From assembly GCA_937873715.1 (NCBI GenBank), contig CALMYJ010000005.1, positions 186,001-250,000 on the forward strand: a stretch of 64,000 nucleotides of DNA, written 5' to 3'. Below are positions 1-8,293 of the stretch, in pieces (within the stretch, counting starts at the first letter, position 1; each line of letters starts with the position of its first letter). The notes beneath the pieces are model-generated. The model made no database searches. It was not told the DNA's origin and was given only the letters and a program-made list of their open reading frames with translations. The position numbers and the translations under genes were made by a program. Source of the stretch: an uncultured Chitinophagaceae bacterium. GTDB lineage: Bacteria > Bacteroidota > Bacteroidia > Chitinophagales > Chitinophagaceae.

Positions 1-867
1 CCGCAAAATAGGACGCTGATAAAGCAAAGTACGCTGTACGTATCCCTGGAGCCTTGTGCCCATTACGGTAAAACGCCGCCCTGTGCCGATTTAATTATTG
101 AACACCACATTCCTGAAGTGATTATCGGCTGCAGGGACAGCTATGCCGAAGTGGCCGGCAAAGGCATCGAAAAATTAAAAGGGGCAGGCATCAGCGTTAC
201 TGTGGGTGTATTGGAAAATGAAGCAAGGGCATTGAACAAACGCTTCTTTTGTTATCATGAAAAAAAACGGCCCTATATCATTTTAAAATGGGCACAAACG
301 GCAGATGGTTTTATTGCAAATACCGATCGCAGCCGCCTGCTCATTAGTAACAACAGCACCAACAGGCAGGTGCACCGCTGGCGTAGTGAGGAAGCGGCTA
401 TTATGGTAGGCACTTACACGGCGATGTACGATAATCCTTCTTTAACGGTAAGGCTGGTGCCCGGCAATAACCCCTTGCGTATTGTGATTGATAATGATTT
501 AAAACTGCCTGCTTCTCTTCATTTGTTCAACCAGCAGGTAAAAACAATTGTGTTTAATACCATAAAGGAAGATGCCAGTGGCAACCTGCAGTATATTAAA
601 ACCAGCGGCAGGCACGACCTTCACAGCATACTCGATACATTGTATCAAATGAGGGTACAAAGCCTGCTGGTAGAAGGTGGCGCAGGTTTGCTGCAGTCGT
701 TTATCAGCAACAATTTCTGGGACGAAGCAAGGGTAATTACCAACAACACCCTGCAGGCAGGAGAGGGCATTGCTGCACCCGTGTTGCAGGGCGAAATGTT
801 TTTGCACAGCGAAAAAATACTTACCGATACCATTCAATATTTTCAAAACGTAAATGCGGCTAACTGA
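1..867 (+). CDS. ribD: Riboflavin biosynthesis protein RibD, 5' end missing
   Basis: This is the end of the bifunctional deaminase/reductase that performs the second and third steps of riboflavin synthesis from GTP. The frame is open from base 1, and its first codons read through LEPCAHYGKTPPC, the zinc-binding PCxxxGxTPPC part of the deaminase domain. The reductase domain follows with KWAQTADGFIA, the DRSRLLISN stretch, a TYTAMYDNPSLTVR substrate loop and VEGGAGLLQSF near the end. Roughly the first 70 to 90 residues lie outside the window. The stop codon overlaps the start of the next gene by one base, so the two are probably translated together. The identification rests on both domains and is firm; the reductase reads somewhat shorter than usual but has no visible break. 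Confidence 0.93.
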   Translation, partial: PQNRTLIKQSTLYVSLEPCAHYGKTPPCADLIIEHHIPEVIIGCRDSYAEVAGKGIEKLKGAGISVTVGVLENEARALNKRFFCYHEKKRPYIILKWAQTADGFIANTDRSRLLISNNSTNRQVHRWRSEEAAIMVGTYTAMYDNPSLTVRLVPGNNPLRIVIDNDLKLPASLHLFNQQVKTIVFNTIKEDASGNLQYIKTSGRHDLHSILDTLYQMRVQSLLVEGGAGLLQSFISNNFWDEARVITNNTLQAGEGIAAPVLQGEMFLHSEKILTDTIQYFQNVNAAN

Positions 868-1484
868 TGCAACCAGCGATGGAAAAAGATTTTTACCAAA
901 CACTCGACAGGGAATGTTTGGCCGAATTTAAAGACAGGGGCAGCCGCTTTATCGCATACGCCTTCCCGGTTGTGTCGGCCGATCAGTTTAAGGCCAGGTT
1001 GCAGGGGCTTAAAAAGGAGCATCCCAAAGCCGTACACCATTGCTTTGCTTACCGCATTGGGCTGGATGGCAACAACTTTAGGAGTAGCGATGATGGCGAG
1101 CCTGCAGGCACAGCCGGTAAACCCATACTGGGGCAGATAGACAGCCGGGAATTGGTGGATACAGCTATAATTGTAGTACGTTATTTTGGCGGCACCCTGC
1201 TGGGTGTACCCGGCCTGATTAATGCTTATAAAACCGCAGCCGCACTGGCCTTGCAGGTAACACCGGTTATGCAGCGGCAGGTGGAGGAGCTGTATCAAAT
1301 AGAGTTTGATTACACCAAAATGAATGATGTAATGATGATACTAAGGCAGTATAATTGCAGCATCATCGAACAAAAGGCACAGTTGTTTTGCAGCATCAAA
1401 GCAGGCATACCCAAAGGCAGGTTGCAGGAAGTGCTGTACAAGCTTGATAACCTGCATGATGTGCAGGTTGTTCCGGTTAAATAG
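867..1484 (+). CDS. IMPACT/YigZ family protein (UPF0029)
   Basis: This 205-residue protein has the two-domain layout of the YigZ/IMPACT family. The N-terminal domain carries FKDRGSRFIAYAFPV and the strongly conserved RSSDDGEPAGTAGKPIL segment around residues 70 to 90, and a DUF1949-like ferredoxin-fold domain occupies the last 70 residues. Bacterial members bind nucleic acid or ribosomes according to structural work on the family, but their cellular role is not settled. The annotated ATG overlaps the ribD stop by one base; a second ATG four codons in, at 879, would give MEKDFYQ and is an equally plausible start. Transcription probably comes from the ribD side, since there is no space for a promoter. 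Confidence 0.88.
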   Translation: MQPAMEKDFYQTLDRECLAEFKDRGSRFIAYAFPVVSADQFKARLQGLKKEHPKAVHHCFAYRIGLDGNNFRSSDDGEPAGTAGKPILGQIDSRELVDTAIIVVRYFGGTLLGVPGLINAYKTAAALALQVTPVMQRQVEELYQIEFDYTKMNDVMMILRQYNCSIIEQKAQLFCSIKAGIPKGRLQEVLYKLDNLHDVQVVPVK

Positions 1485-1583
1485 ACGGTAGGCTTCATGT
1501 TTTACCGATTGCGTAAACCCTTTTCCCTTATTCGTAAGCATATGTAATGATATGGGTACAGTTTTGCGCCAAATTTAACTGCA

Positions 1584-3809
1584 ATGCTGCTCAAAAAATT
1601 TGGCCTGTTTCCCATCGTTTTTTTTATAAGTACAATTACCCTGCAAGCCCAGTTTAAAAACGAAGTGCAGTTTAGTGTTGATACAGCGGAAATCAGCACC
1701 CATAATATGCCTCAAATTGAAATCATCAGTTACAAAAACGATCGCTTGTTCAGGGTAATTCCCGGATCGGTTGCCGTAATTACCGATAAACAAATTAAAA
1801 CCATTGCCCCACTCAGCGGCAATGATGTTATCAAAAAACTTCCCGGGGTAAATGTGGTGGATGAAGAAGGTGCCGGTTTGCGCATCAATATTGGTATTCG
1901 TGGCCTCGACCCCGACCGCAGCCGTAACGTATTGATGCTGGAAGATGGGGTGCCTGTAGCCCTCAATCCCTATGGTGAACCCGAAATGTATTTTACACCG
2001 GTGATTGATAAAATGAAAGGCATCGAAATACTCAAAGGAAGCGGACAAATTTTATACGGCCCGCAAACCATCGGCGGTGTTGCTAATTTTATCACAGCTA
2101 ATCCCCCGGAAAATGAAACCGTGGAAATGCGTTTAAAAGGTGGTCAAAATGGTTTCTTTTCAGGCTATGCCAGCTATGGCAATACGGTGGGCAATACCGG
2201 TTTTGTGGTAAGCTATATGCGTAAACAGGCCGATAATATGGGCCCAACAAATTTTCAAATTAATGACGTATCGGCCAAGTTGCGTATTGAACTTAGCAGC
2301 CGCTCCAGGCTGGGTATTAAGCTGGGGCTTTATGATGAAGTGTCTAATTCTACCTATGTGGGTATCACACAAACGATGTACGATAAGGGCGGACAGGATT
2401 TTGTGCAACTGGCACCCAATGATTTGCTCCCCGTTCGCCGCTACAATGCCAGTGTAACACACCAGTATAAAATTAACGATGCAGTACAATTACAAACCAC
2501 TGCATTTGCGTATACTACTACCCGTGACTGGCGCCGTCAGGATTTTTCTACCAACCCCAATGCAGCTAACCAAACCGGTGTAATATGGGGCGACCCCACC
2601 GTAAGTGGCGGCGCACTTTATATGTTGCGTACTAATGGGCACCGCAACCGCCAGTTTGAAGTATCGGGTATTGAACCAAAGCTGCAGGTACGCCACAAGC
2701 TCTTCCAGTTGCAGCACAACCTGCAAACCGGTGTAAGGCTGCTTTGGGAAAAAGCCAATGAGCAATTCATCATTGGCAATAAGCCCGACGCCGTAGCAGG
2801 AAACATGAGGGACAATGAAGTAAGAAAAGGCTTTGCCATCAGCGCTTATGCACTTAACGAAGTAAATATTACCGACCGCCTTACGGCGAATGTGGGCATA
2901 AGGGTAGAGCAATTTGATTACCGCCGCCGCATACTGCGTGGCCGCTTTAGGGTGAATAATGTAAATAATGTGGTGGTAGATACCAATGTGCTGGCAAAAA
3001 GTAATACCACGGCTGTCATTCCCGGTGGCGGATTTACCTATAATGCCAGCCAGCAGGTAACCCTGTTTGCCGGTGCTCACAAAGGCTTTGCACCACCCCG
3101 TACCAAAGATGCCATTACAGCCGAAGGGGTAGCCATGGACCTCGATGCAGAAAGCAGCACCAATATTGAAGCAGGTGCCAGGTTTGCCATTGGAGGCTAT
3201 CTAACGGCCGAGGCTACCTTTTTTATGATGGACTTTCAAAACCAGATTATACCTGTATCACAATCATCTGGCAATGCCAATGCTACCGGCCTTGCCAACG
3301 GTGGCCGTACACGCCATAAAGGTATTGAAGCAGGCTTTGAAGCAGATATTGCCAAAGCCATGGGCAGTACACACCAGGTGATTATTGGAGCCAATGCTAC
3401 TTATGTACATTCCCGTTTTATTGCCGATCGCTTTATTCCTAAAGATGGCACTCCCCAAAATGTACGAAACAATAAATTGCCTTATGCACCTTCGCTGGTA
3501 GTAAATACCACTGTAGGGTATCAGTCGCCGGGCGGCCTCGGTATACGTTTTTATGGTAATTATATTGGCGAACAGTTTGCTGATGAATTGAATACAGTAT
3601 TGCCCGATGCTGCTGGTCTAATTGGAAAAATTGATTCAAGGTTTTTGATCGATGGCAGTGTATACTATCACCTGCCTGGTAATAAAGTTACGTTTACCCT
3701 TTCCGGGAAAAATATTACCGACCAGCGTTTTATTGCTTCCCGGCGGCCGCAGGGTATAAAAGTGGGCCTGCCCCGTTTTGTAACATTTGGTGTAGATATG
3801 AAGTTGTAA
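1584..3809 (+). CDS. TonB-dependent outer-membrane receptor, FecA-like
   Basis: A 741-residue outer-membrane receptor. It starts with a signal peptide (MLLKKFGLFPIVFFIST...QAQ), goes straight into a plug domain at about residues 45 to 170 with NDVIKKLPGVNVVDEEG, NIGIRGLDPDRSRNVLML and GPQTIGGVANFI, and then forms a long beta-barrel rich in alternating aromatic strands, ending in PRFVTFGVDMKL with an aromatic near the terminus. It lacks the N-terminal carboxypeptidase-like domain of SusC receptors. The plug resembles receptors for ferric dicitrate, so ferric-chelate uptake is the best guess, but the substrate cannot be read from sequence. No FecI/FecR pair, SusD or ABC transporter lies next to it. 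A hairpin terminator follows. Confidence 0.88.
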   Translation: MLLKKFGLFPIVFFISTITLQAQFKNEVQFSVDTAEISTHNMPQIEIISYKNDRLFRVIPGSVAVITDKQIKTIAPLSGNDVIKKLPGVNVVDEEGAGLRINIGIRGLDPDRSRNVLMLEDGVPVALNPYGEPEMYFTPVIDKMKGIEILKGSGQILYGPQTIGGVANFITANPPENETVEMRLKGGQNGFFSGYASYGNTVGNTGFVVSYMRKQADNMGPTNFQINDVSAKLRIELSSRSRLGIKLGLYDEVSNSTYVGITQTMYDKGGQDFVQLAPNDLLPVRRYNASVTHQYKINDAVQLQTTAFAYTTTRDWRRQDFSTNPNAANQTGVIWGDPTVSGGALYMLRTNGHRNRQFEVSGIEPKLQVRHKLFQLQHNLQTGVRLLWEKANEQFIIGNKPDAVAGNMRDNEVRKGFAISAYALNEVNITDRLTANVGIRVEQFDYRRRILRGRFRVNNVNNVVVDTNVLAKSNTTAVIPGGGFTYNASQQVTLFAGAHKGFAPPRTKDAITAEGVAMDLDAESSTNIEAGARFAIGGYLTAEATFFMMDFQNQIIPVSQSSGNANATGLANGGRTRHKGIEAGFEADIAKAMGSTHQVIIGANATYVHSRFIADRFIPKDGTPQNVRNNKLPYAPSLVVNTTVGYQSPGGLGIRFYGNYIGEQFADELNTVLPDAAGLIGKIDSRFLIDGSVYYHLPGNKVTFTLSGKNITDQRFIASRRPQGIKVGLPRFVTFGVDMKL

Positions 3810-3841
3810 GCAGCTAAGTTTAAATAGTAGTAATTCCTTAA

Positions 3842-3877
3842 GGGGTGGCATAAAATAGTATGCCGCCCCTTTTTTAC
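3842..3877 (+). terminator. Rho-independent terminator after the TonB receptor
   Basis: An 11-base stem, GGGGTGGCATA pairing with TATGCCGCCCC through one G-T wobble, has a 6-base loop and is followed by seven T. It sits 32 bases after the receptor stop and ends the transcript before the next gene. Confidence 0.85.
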
Positions 3878-3891
3878 CTTGCACTAAAAAA

Positions 3892-4224
3892 ATGCCTGAT
3901 GTGGAACAACTGCGGGAATATGCCCTGCGATTAAAAGAGGTTGCCGAAGGTTTTCCCTTTGGTGAAGACACTTTAGTATTTAAAGTAAACAACAGGATAT
4001 TTTTGTTGCTGGCGCTGGATACACAGCCCCTGCGCTTTAATGTAAAATGCGACCCCGAAAAAGCCATTGAATTAAGGGAAGCATATCCTTTATCCGTTTT
4101 ACCCGGTTATCACATGAATAAAAAGCACTGGAATACCGTAGTGGTGGATGGCAGTATTCCCAAAGCTGCACTGCTGCAAATGATTGAAGATTCGTACAGG
4201 CTGGTAAAAGGAAAGAAAAAATAA
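3892..4224 (+). CDS. MmcQ/YjbR family protein
   Basis: A 110-residue protein of the MmcQ/YjbR family, a small CyaY-like fold with proposed DNA-binding ability. Diagnostic segments are FPFGEDTLVFKV near residue 25, FNVKCDPEKAIELRE near 55 and the signature GYHMNKKHWNTVVVDGSIP near 75. The tail is lysine-rich. The start is 15 bases past the terminator of the previous gene; a TACCTTGC sequence resembling a degenerate -7 box lies just before it, which suggests its own promoter and a very short leader. The precise function of this family is not known; only membership is claimed. Confidence 0.85.
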   Translation: MPDVEQLREYALRLKEVAEGFPFGEDTLVFKVNNRIFLLLALDTQPLRFNVKCDPEKAIELREAYPLSVLPGYHMNKKHWNTVVVDGSIPKAALLQMIEDSYRLVKGKKK

Positions 4225-4279
4225 GTATAGCGCTTACTGTTGTTTTACGGTTACCTGCGTTGCAGATTAGGAATAAGGG

Positions 4280-4309
4280 TTGCCATTTCCGTAAAACCGG
4301 CTATATTTG
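4280..4309 (+). promoter_or_regulatory. Bacteroidota-type promoter for the NfeD-flotillin pair
   Basis: A TTG at 4280-4282 and a TATATTTG (TAnnTTTG consensus) at 4302-4309 are separated by 19 bases, the spacing expected for the phylum's main sigma factor. The box ends only five bases before the chosen ATG at 4315, so the transcript would have almost no leader. Confidence 0.7.
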
Positions 4310-4314
4310 AAACA

Positions 4315-4881
4315 ATGGAATACTTCGATCAGTTAGAACCTTTGCTGAAAGCTTTCTGGTTTATTGCCATACCGGTAAGTATTATATTTATTATACAAAC
4401 CATCATGACCTTTATGGGTGCTGATGCCGGTGATGGGCTGGAAGCCGATTTCGACAGCAACCTCGATGCTACCGACGGCCCTTTTCAATTATTTTCTTTA
4501 CGCAACCTCATTAATTTTTTACTGGGATTAAGCTGGACAGGTATTTCTTTTTACGGCAGTATTGCCAGTAAACCATTACTGATACTGCTGGCACTGGTAG
4601 TGGGGCTTGCCTTTGTTTATGTGTTTTTCCTGGTTATAAAACAGGTGCAAAAACTGGCTGAAGACAACTCCTTTAAAATTACCGAAGCACTGCATAAAAC
4701 TGCCGACGTGTACCTTACCATACCTGCACATAAATCGGGCAAAGGAAAAATTATGCTAAGCGTAAAAGGTTCTGTAAGGGAACTGGATGCCATGACGGAG
4801 CAGGAGAGTATTCCCTCCGGTGCCACGGTAAAAATTGTACGCCTCGAAAACAAGGATATTTTAATTGTAGAAAAAATTTAA
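4315..4881 (+). CDS. NfeD-like membrane protein with OB-fold tail
   Basis: This 188-residue protein has three predicted membrane segments (about residues 11-31, 56-75 and 78-102) followed by a cytosolic OB-fold-like domain with GKIMLSVKGSVRELDA and ATVKIVRLENKDILIVEKI. That layout matches the short NfeD/YuaF proteins that accompany flotillins and help organise membrane microdomains. The flotillin gene follows after 11 bases, which supports the call. An upstream extension of the frame to 4240 exists, but the ATG at 4315 is preferred because the promoter box ends at 4309, so the extension would not be transcribed. It is not a ClpP-class protease fusion: no protease domain is present. Confidence 0.75.
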   Translation: MEYFDQLEPLLKAFWFIAIPVSIIFIIQTIMTFMGADAGDGLEADFDSNLDATDGPFQLFSLRNLINFLLGLSWTGISFYGSIASKPLLILLALVVGLAFVYVFFLVIKQVQKLAEDNSFKITEALHKTADVYLTIPAHKSGKGKIMLSVKGSVRELDAMTEQESIPSGATVKIVRLENKDILIVEKI

Positions 4882-4892
4882 TTCCCACAACT

Positions 4893-6410
4893 ATGCTTTC
4901 TCCATTAATCATAATTGCAGTTGCAGCCATTGTATTGTTTGTTACCATCTCTGCATTGGTGTCGAGGTATAAAAGATGTCCATCTGATAAAATACTGGTG
5001 GTATATGGCCGTACCGGCGGCAGTTCTGCCAAATGTATTCATGGAGGTGGCGCCTTTATATGGCCGGTGATACAGGATTATGCTTATCTCGATTTAAAAC
5101 CCTTATCCATCGAGGCCAATTTAACCAATGCCCTTAGTCGGCAAAATATCAGGGTGGATGTACCCTGTCGTTTTACCATTGCCATCTCTACCGAAGCTGA
5201 CAATATGAATACGGCTGCCGAAAGGCTGCTGGGCCTTAGCTCCGAGCAAATACAGGAACTGGCAAAAGATATCCTCTTCGGCCAGTTGCGCCTGGTAATT
5301 GCCACCATGACGATTGAAGAAATTAATTCTGACCGGGATAAGTTCTTGGATAATATTTCTAAAAATGTTGACAGTGAACTGAAAAAAATAGGCTTAAAAC
5401 TGATTAATGTAAACGTTACCGATATTAAAGATGAATCCGGCTATATTGAAGCGTTGGGTAAAGAGGCTGCGGCCAAAGCCATCAACGAAGCTAAGATAAG
5501 TGTGGCCGAACAGGAAAAAATTGGGGAAACCGGTAAAGCCCTTGCCGACAGGGAAAAAGATACACAGATTGCCGAAACACACCGGGACAGGGATGTGAAA
5601 ATTGCCATCACCCAAAAAGATAAAGAAATAAGCATAGCCACTGCCGTTAGAGATGAAACTATTGGTAAGGCAGAGGCGGCAAGAGATACGAGGGTAAAAA
5701 CATCAGAAGCCAATGCCATTGCTATCAAGGGCGAAAACGAAGCCAAAATAGCTATCGCCAACTCCGAAGCGCTGCGCCGTGAAAAAGAAGCCGAGGCTTT
5801 ACGTATTGCTATCAGCGCCGAAAAAGTACAGCAGGCCAAGGCGCTGGAAGAATCGTACCAGGCAGAACAAAAAGCAGAGCTGGCCCGTTCGGAAAGAGAA
5901 CGCTCTACACAAATAGCCAATATTGTAGTACCAGCCGAAATAGCCAAGCAGGAAGCGATTATACAGGCGCAGGCTGCTGCAGAAACCATCAGGGAAAAAG
6001 CCAAGGGTGAGGCTGATGCTATTTATGCTAAAATGGAAGCCGAGGCCAAGGGCTTATTTGAAATACTTACCAAGCAGGCCGAGGGCTATAAAGAAGTGGT
6101 GGCTGCTGCCGGCGGTGATCCTGGCAAAGCCTTCCAGTTATTGTTGATTGAAAAACTGCCCGAACTGGTACGTACCCAGGTGGAAGCCGTTAAAAATATT
6201 AAGATTGATAAAATCACCGTTTGGGATTCGGGCAATGGCAGTACCGAAAATGGTAATTCCTCCACCGCCAATTTTGTATCGGGAATGATGAAAACAGTAC
6301 CACCGCTGAACGATTTGTTTAATATGGCCGGGCTTAGTTTACCCAGTTATTTAAAAGGGAATGAGGAAAAAACGGCCCCAACAGATACAACGGAAAAGCC
6401 TGAGGCATAA
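4893..6410 (+). CDS. Flotillin-like SPFH/band 7 protein
   Basis: A 505-residue flotillin-like scaffold of the inner membrane. Residues 2-22 form the single membrane anchor, the SPFH domain covers about 28-190 (CPSDKILVVYGRTGG, GGAFIWPVIQDY, INVNVTDIKDESGYI), and residues 190-420 are a long Ala/Glu/Lys-rich coiled coil with many EA and KA pairs, typical of flotillin oligomers. The C-terminal 80 residues are low in complexity and charged. It is co-transcribed with the NfeD-like gene just upstream, as in the yuaF-floT arrangement of Bacillus. Family function is membrane-domain organisation and protein recruitment; nothing in the neighbourhood identifies a specific client. Confidence 0.9.
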   Translation: MLSPLIIIAVAAIVLFVTISALVSRYKRCPSDKILVVYGRTGGSSAKCIHGGGAFIWPVIQDYAYLDLKPLSIEANLTNALSRQNIRVDVPCRFTIAISTEADNMNTAAERLLGLSSEQIQELAKDILFGQLRLVIATMTIEEINSDRDKFLDNISKNVDSELKKIGLKLINVNVTDIKDESGYIEALGKEAAAKAINEAKISVAEQEKIGETGKALADREKDTQIAETHRDRDVKIAITQKDKEISIATAVRDETIGKAEAARDTRVKTSEANAIAIKGENEAKIAIANSEALRREKEAEALRIAISAEKVQQAKALEESYQAEQKAELARSERERSTQIANIVVPAEIAKQEAIIQAQAAAETIREKAKGEADAIYAKMEAEAKGLFEILTKQAEGYKEVVAAAGGDPGKAFQLLLIEKLPELVRTQVEAVKNIKIDKITVWDSGNGSTENGNSSTANFVSGMMKTVPPLNDLFNMAGLSLPSYLKGNEEKTAPTDTTEKPEA

Positions 6411-6421
6411 ACCTGGTGCGT

Positions 6422-6443
6422 TAAACCTATAAGGTTTTGCAGC
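6422..6443 (+). repeat. Solo arm of the ACCTATAAGGT repeat family, left of hepT-mntA
   Basis: These 22 bases, built on AAACCTATAAGGTTTTGCAG, are repeated exactly at 7238-7259 on the other side of the toxin-antitoxin pair. Only the left arm of the hairpin element is present here; the usual facing arm is missing before the inverted repeat that starts at 6464. Confidence 0.8.
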
Positions 6444-6463
6444 CCTGCTTTTGCAAATACTTT

Positions 6464-6479
6464 TGTTGTGTGTAGTGCT
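6464..6479 (+). repeat. 16-base inverted repeat, left copy, flanking hepT-mntA
   Basis: TGTTGTGTGTAGTGCT here matches the reverse complement of 7189-7204 in 15 of 16 positions. The copies bracket the two-gene module closely: this one ends three bases before the hepT stop. Confidence 0.75.
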
Positions 6480-6482
6480 ATC

Positions 6483-6827
6483 CTACTCGCCCAATAATAT
6501 TTGAACTTCCGTTTGTAGAAGAGGAATGTGCCGAATTACGATTCCCCATATCACTTCATCTGAAACTGAGTCGTAACCATGAATTATTCGGTTCCTTGTA
6601 TCAACGATCTTTCGGGAATTGGAAATTGTAATCGTTGCGTCATGTTTCAAGATTCTGGAGAGTGCTTCACCAATTATTTCAATATTTCTTTCTACGGCTC
6701 TTTTTGTTCTCAGGTCGCTTTGATATTGTTCAAATAATTTAGGAGAGTCGCCGAAGAAACTTTCAATTTCAGCTATGGCATTTAGGATGTCGTAAAGCCA
6801 TGATTTTATTTCATTGCCCATATACAA
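6483..6827 (-). CDS. hepT: HEPN toxin of a HepT/MntA (type VII) toxin-antitoxin system
   Basis: A 114-residue all-helical HEPN (DUF86) protein. The RX4-6H ribonuclease motif is intact as R78 NRII H83, and it continues into G84-Y85, giving the full RX4HXY form in which the tyrosine is the target of AMPylation by the partner nucleotidyltransferase in characterised HepT/MntA pairs. Members cleave RNA (tRNA in the best-studied case) when not modified. The start overlaps the end of mntA by 17 bases, or 11 if the second methionine at 6821 is used, so the two are translationally coupled with the antitoxin first. Base composition is visibly lower in GC than the genes around it. Confidence 0.9.
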   Translation of the reverse strand: MYMGNEIKSWLYDILNAIAEIESFFGDSPKLFEQYQSDLRTKRAVERNIEIIGEALSRILKHDATITISNSRKIVDTRNRIIHGYDSVSDEVIWGIVIRHIPLLQTEVQILLGE

Positions 6828-7113
6828 GTTGTCTTTGTTGGTTAACAGCTTGTTTGAAATATGGATTCCTTATTGCTTTCTCCTCCAATAGGTCAACGGG
6901 TCTTTTTAGAATATCCTCTAGAGAAAACTTCAGGTCAAAATAGTTGTCAGCATAATCTTCAAGCTGAATATTAGCGAATTCGACAATTAAATCAATATCA
7001 CTTTGTGTATCAAATTTATCTGTCAAAACCGAACCGAAAGCATATAAGCTTTTTACCTTGTGCGCTTCACAAAGTTTAGAGATTTCCTTGGAATATAGTG
7101 ATAACCTGTCCAT
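6811..7113 (-). CDS. mntA: MNT nucleotidyltransferase antitoxin
   Basis: A 100-residue minimal nucleotidyltransferase. The active-site signature GSX10DXD is exact: G27-S28, ten residues, then D39-I40-D41. A third carboxylate is likely among the acidic residues after LEDILKRPVDLLEE. Proteins of this kind neutralise the neighbouring HEPN toxin by transferring AMP groups onto its RX4HXY tyrosine. The gene lies upstream of hepT on the same strand with a short overlap, the usual order for the pair. It is embedded in a low-GC segment with inverted repeats at both ends, which fits lateral arrival. No good -7 box was found in the 75 bases upstream. Confidence 0.9.
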   Translation of the reverse strand: MDRLSLYSKEISKLCEAHKVKSLYAFGSVLTDKFDTQSDIDLIVEFANIQLEDYADNYFDLKFSLEDILKRPVDLLEEKAIRNPYFKQAVNQQRQLVYGQ

Positions 7114-7188
7114 TGAAAATTAATGATAACTGAAGTTAAAGAAATATTGCAAAACCATGCATGCTGAATTGAATTTAGAAGATTGAAA

Positions 7189-7204
7189 AGCATTACACAC
7201 AACA
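7189..7204 (-). repeat. 16-base inverted repeat, right copy, flanking hepT-mntA
   Basis: AGCATTACACACAACA pairs with the left copy at 6464-6479 with one mismatch. It lies 76 bases upstream of the mntA start and is directly followed by TATAGGGTTT (7205-7214), which resembles the right arm of the local hairpin repeat. Confidence 0.75.
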
Positions 7205-7237
7205 TATAGGGTTTGTCATCTTGCAGTCGCTCGGTTA

Positions 7238-7295
7238 TAAACCTATAAGGTTTTGCAGCGCCACCATTTCTTAGTACAAACCTTATAGGTTTTAA
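7238..7295 (+). repeat. Complete ACCTATAAGGT/ACCTTATAGGT hairpin element
   Basis: A left arm AAACCTATAAGGT and a right arm ACCTTATAGGTTTT are inverted repeats of each other about 25 bases apart, and each arm is itself nearly palindromic. Its first 22 bases repeat those at 6422. It ends eight bases before the ppx stop codon and could also act as a transcript end. Confidence 0.8.
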
Positions 7296-7303
7296 GAATG
7301 TTA

Positions 7304-8185
7304 CTATGTTTTTAACTCATCATACAAATGGCGGATAAGTCCATCGGCTAACCCGATTTTTGGTACATAAATTTCTTCGGCACCAGCCCAGCGCATAGCA
7401 TTAATGTATATCAGCAGTGCCGGTAAAATCACATCAGCCCTGTCGGCCCTGAAACCGTATTTTGCCATCCGCTCGTTAAGTGGCACATTGCTTATTTCCC
7501 GGTAGTAATCCCTTAATAAATCCAATTGCAGTGGTTTGCCGTCTTTGCGCTTACTCATCGAAAATACTTTGTTGATATTACCACCACTGCCTATCGCCAC
7601 CACATCTTTTTGTCCTTTGGTAACAGCTTTTAATACATCTTTCATTTCGTCCCATTCTTTTTCGGTTACCATATCTTTTAAAAGACGGATAGTGCCTATG
7701 TTGAACGATTTTTTATAAATGAGCAGGCCATTGCTGAAAAAAGACAGTTCGGTACTGCCGCCCCCTACATCAATGTACAGGTAGCTGTGGTCTTTATCCA
7801 TGTTTTCGGCTACATGGTTTTCGTAAATCAGCCCGGCTTCATAATCACCGCTGATTACCTCTATTTCTATCCCGGCTTCCATACGCACTTTTCGGATGAT
7901 ATCAGCCGCATTACGGGCATCCCTCATGGCGCTGGTGGCACAGGCTTTTATATGCTCTACTTCGTAAGCATTACACAGGTGTTTAAAAGCCTTCATGGTT
8001 TGCAATACCATGCCAATTTTTGGTTTGGTGATAAGGCCGTGTTCAAATACATCAAAACCTAAGCGAAAGGGTACCCTCACCAGGTTCAGTTTGTTGAACA
8101 GGGGCTCTGTTCTGCCGTTTTGCACAACTTCAGTTATCAGTAACCTGGCGGCATTACTGCCAATATCTATAGCAGCTAATTTCAA
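7304..8185 (-). CDS. Short Ppx/GppA-family phosphatase (exopolyphosphatase type)
   Basis: A 293-residue protein of the Ppx/GppA branch of the actin-like ATPase superfamily. The phosphate-1 loop reads AAIDIGSNAARLLI at residues 4-17, the second nucleotide-binding block is YIDVGGGSTELSFF near 140, and a later block is VVAIGSGGNINKVF near 195. It lacks the C-terminal HD-like domains of the 500-residue enterobacterial enzymes, as is usual for short forms. It follows ppk1 on the same strand after 108 bases, so polyphosphate hydrolysis is the likely role, though (p)ppGpp metabolism cannot be excluded. A -7-like box lies in that gap. Confidence 0.88.
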   Translation of the reverse strand: MKLAAIDIGSNAARLLITEVVQNGRTEPLFNKLNLVRVPFRLGFDVFEHGLITKPKIGMVLQTMKAFKHLCNAYEVEHIKACATSAMRDARNAADIIRKVRMEAGIEIEVISGDYEAGLIYENHVAENMDKDHSYLYIDVGGGSTELSFFSNGLLIYKKSFNIGTIRLLKDMVTEKEWDEMKDVLKAVTKGQKDVVAIGSGGNINKVFSMSKRKDGKPLQLDLLRDYYREISNVPLNERMAKYGFRADRADVILPALLIYINAMRWAGAEEIYVPKIGLADGLIRHLYDELKT

Positions 8186-8259
8186 GCAGCTTTTTTAAAT
8201 GAGTAATGGGTTTGGTGTAATCGAAAAAAGGTTGTATCAAAACTTTTTCCCGGTTGCAA

Positions 8260-8267
8260 CAAAGATA
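8260..8267 (-). promoter_or_regulatory. Candidate -7 box upstream of the ppx-like gene
   Basis: On the minus strand this reads TATCTTTG, an exact TAnnTTTG match in the 108-base gap between ppk1 and the ppx-like gene. No TTG at the expected -33 distance is present, so only the -7 half supports it. Confidence 0.4.
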
Positions 8268-8293
8268 AGGGTATGAAAAAATTATAAAGGGTA

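Noticed and set aside
5441..6004. 187-codon antisense frame inside the flotillin gene
   Set aside because: Serine/alanine-rich shadow of the coiled-coil codons; the sense frame is a clear flotillin.
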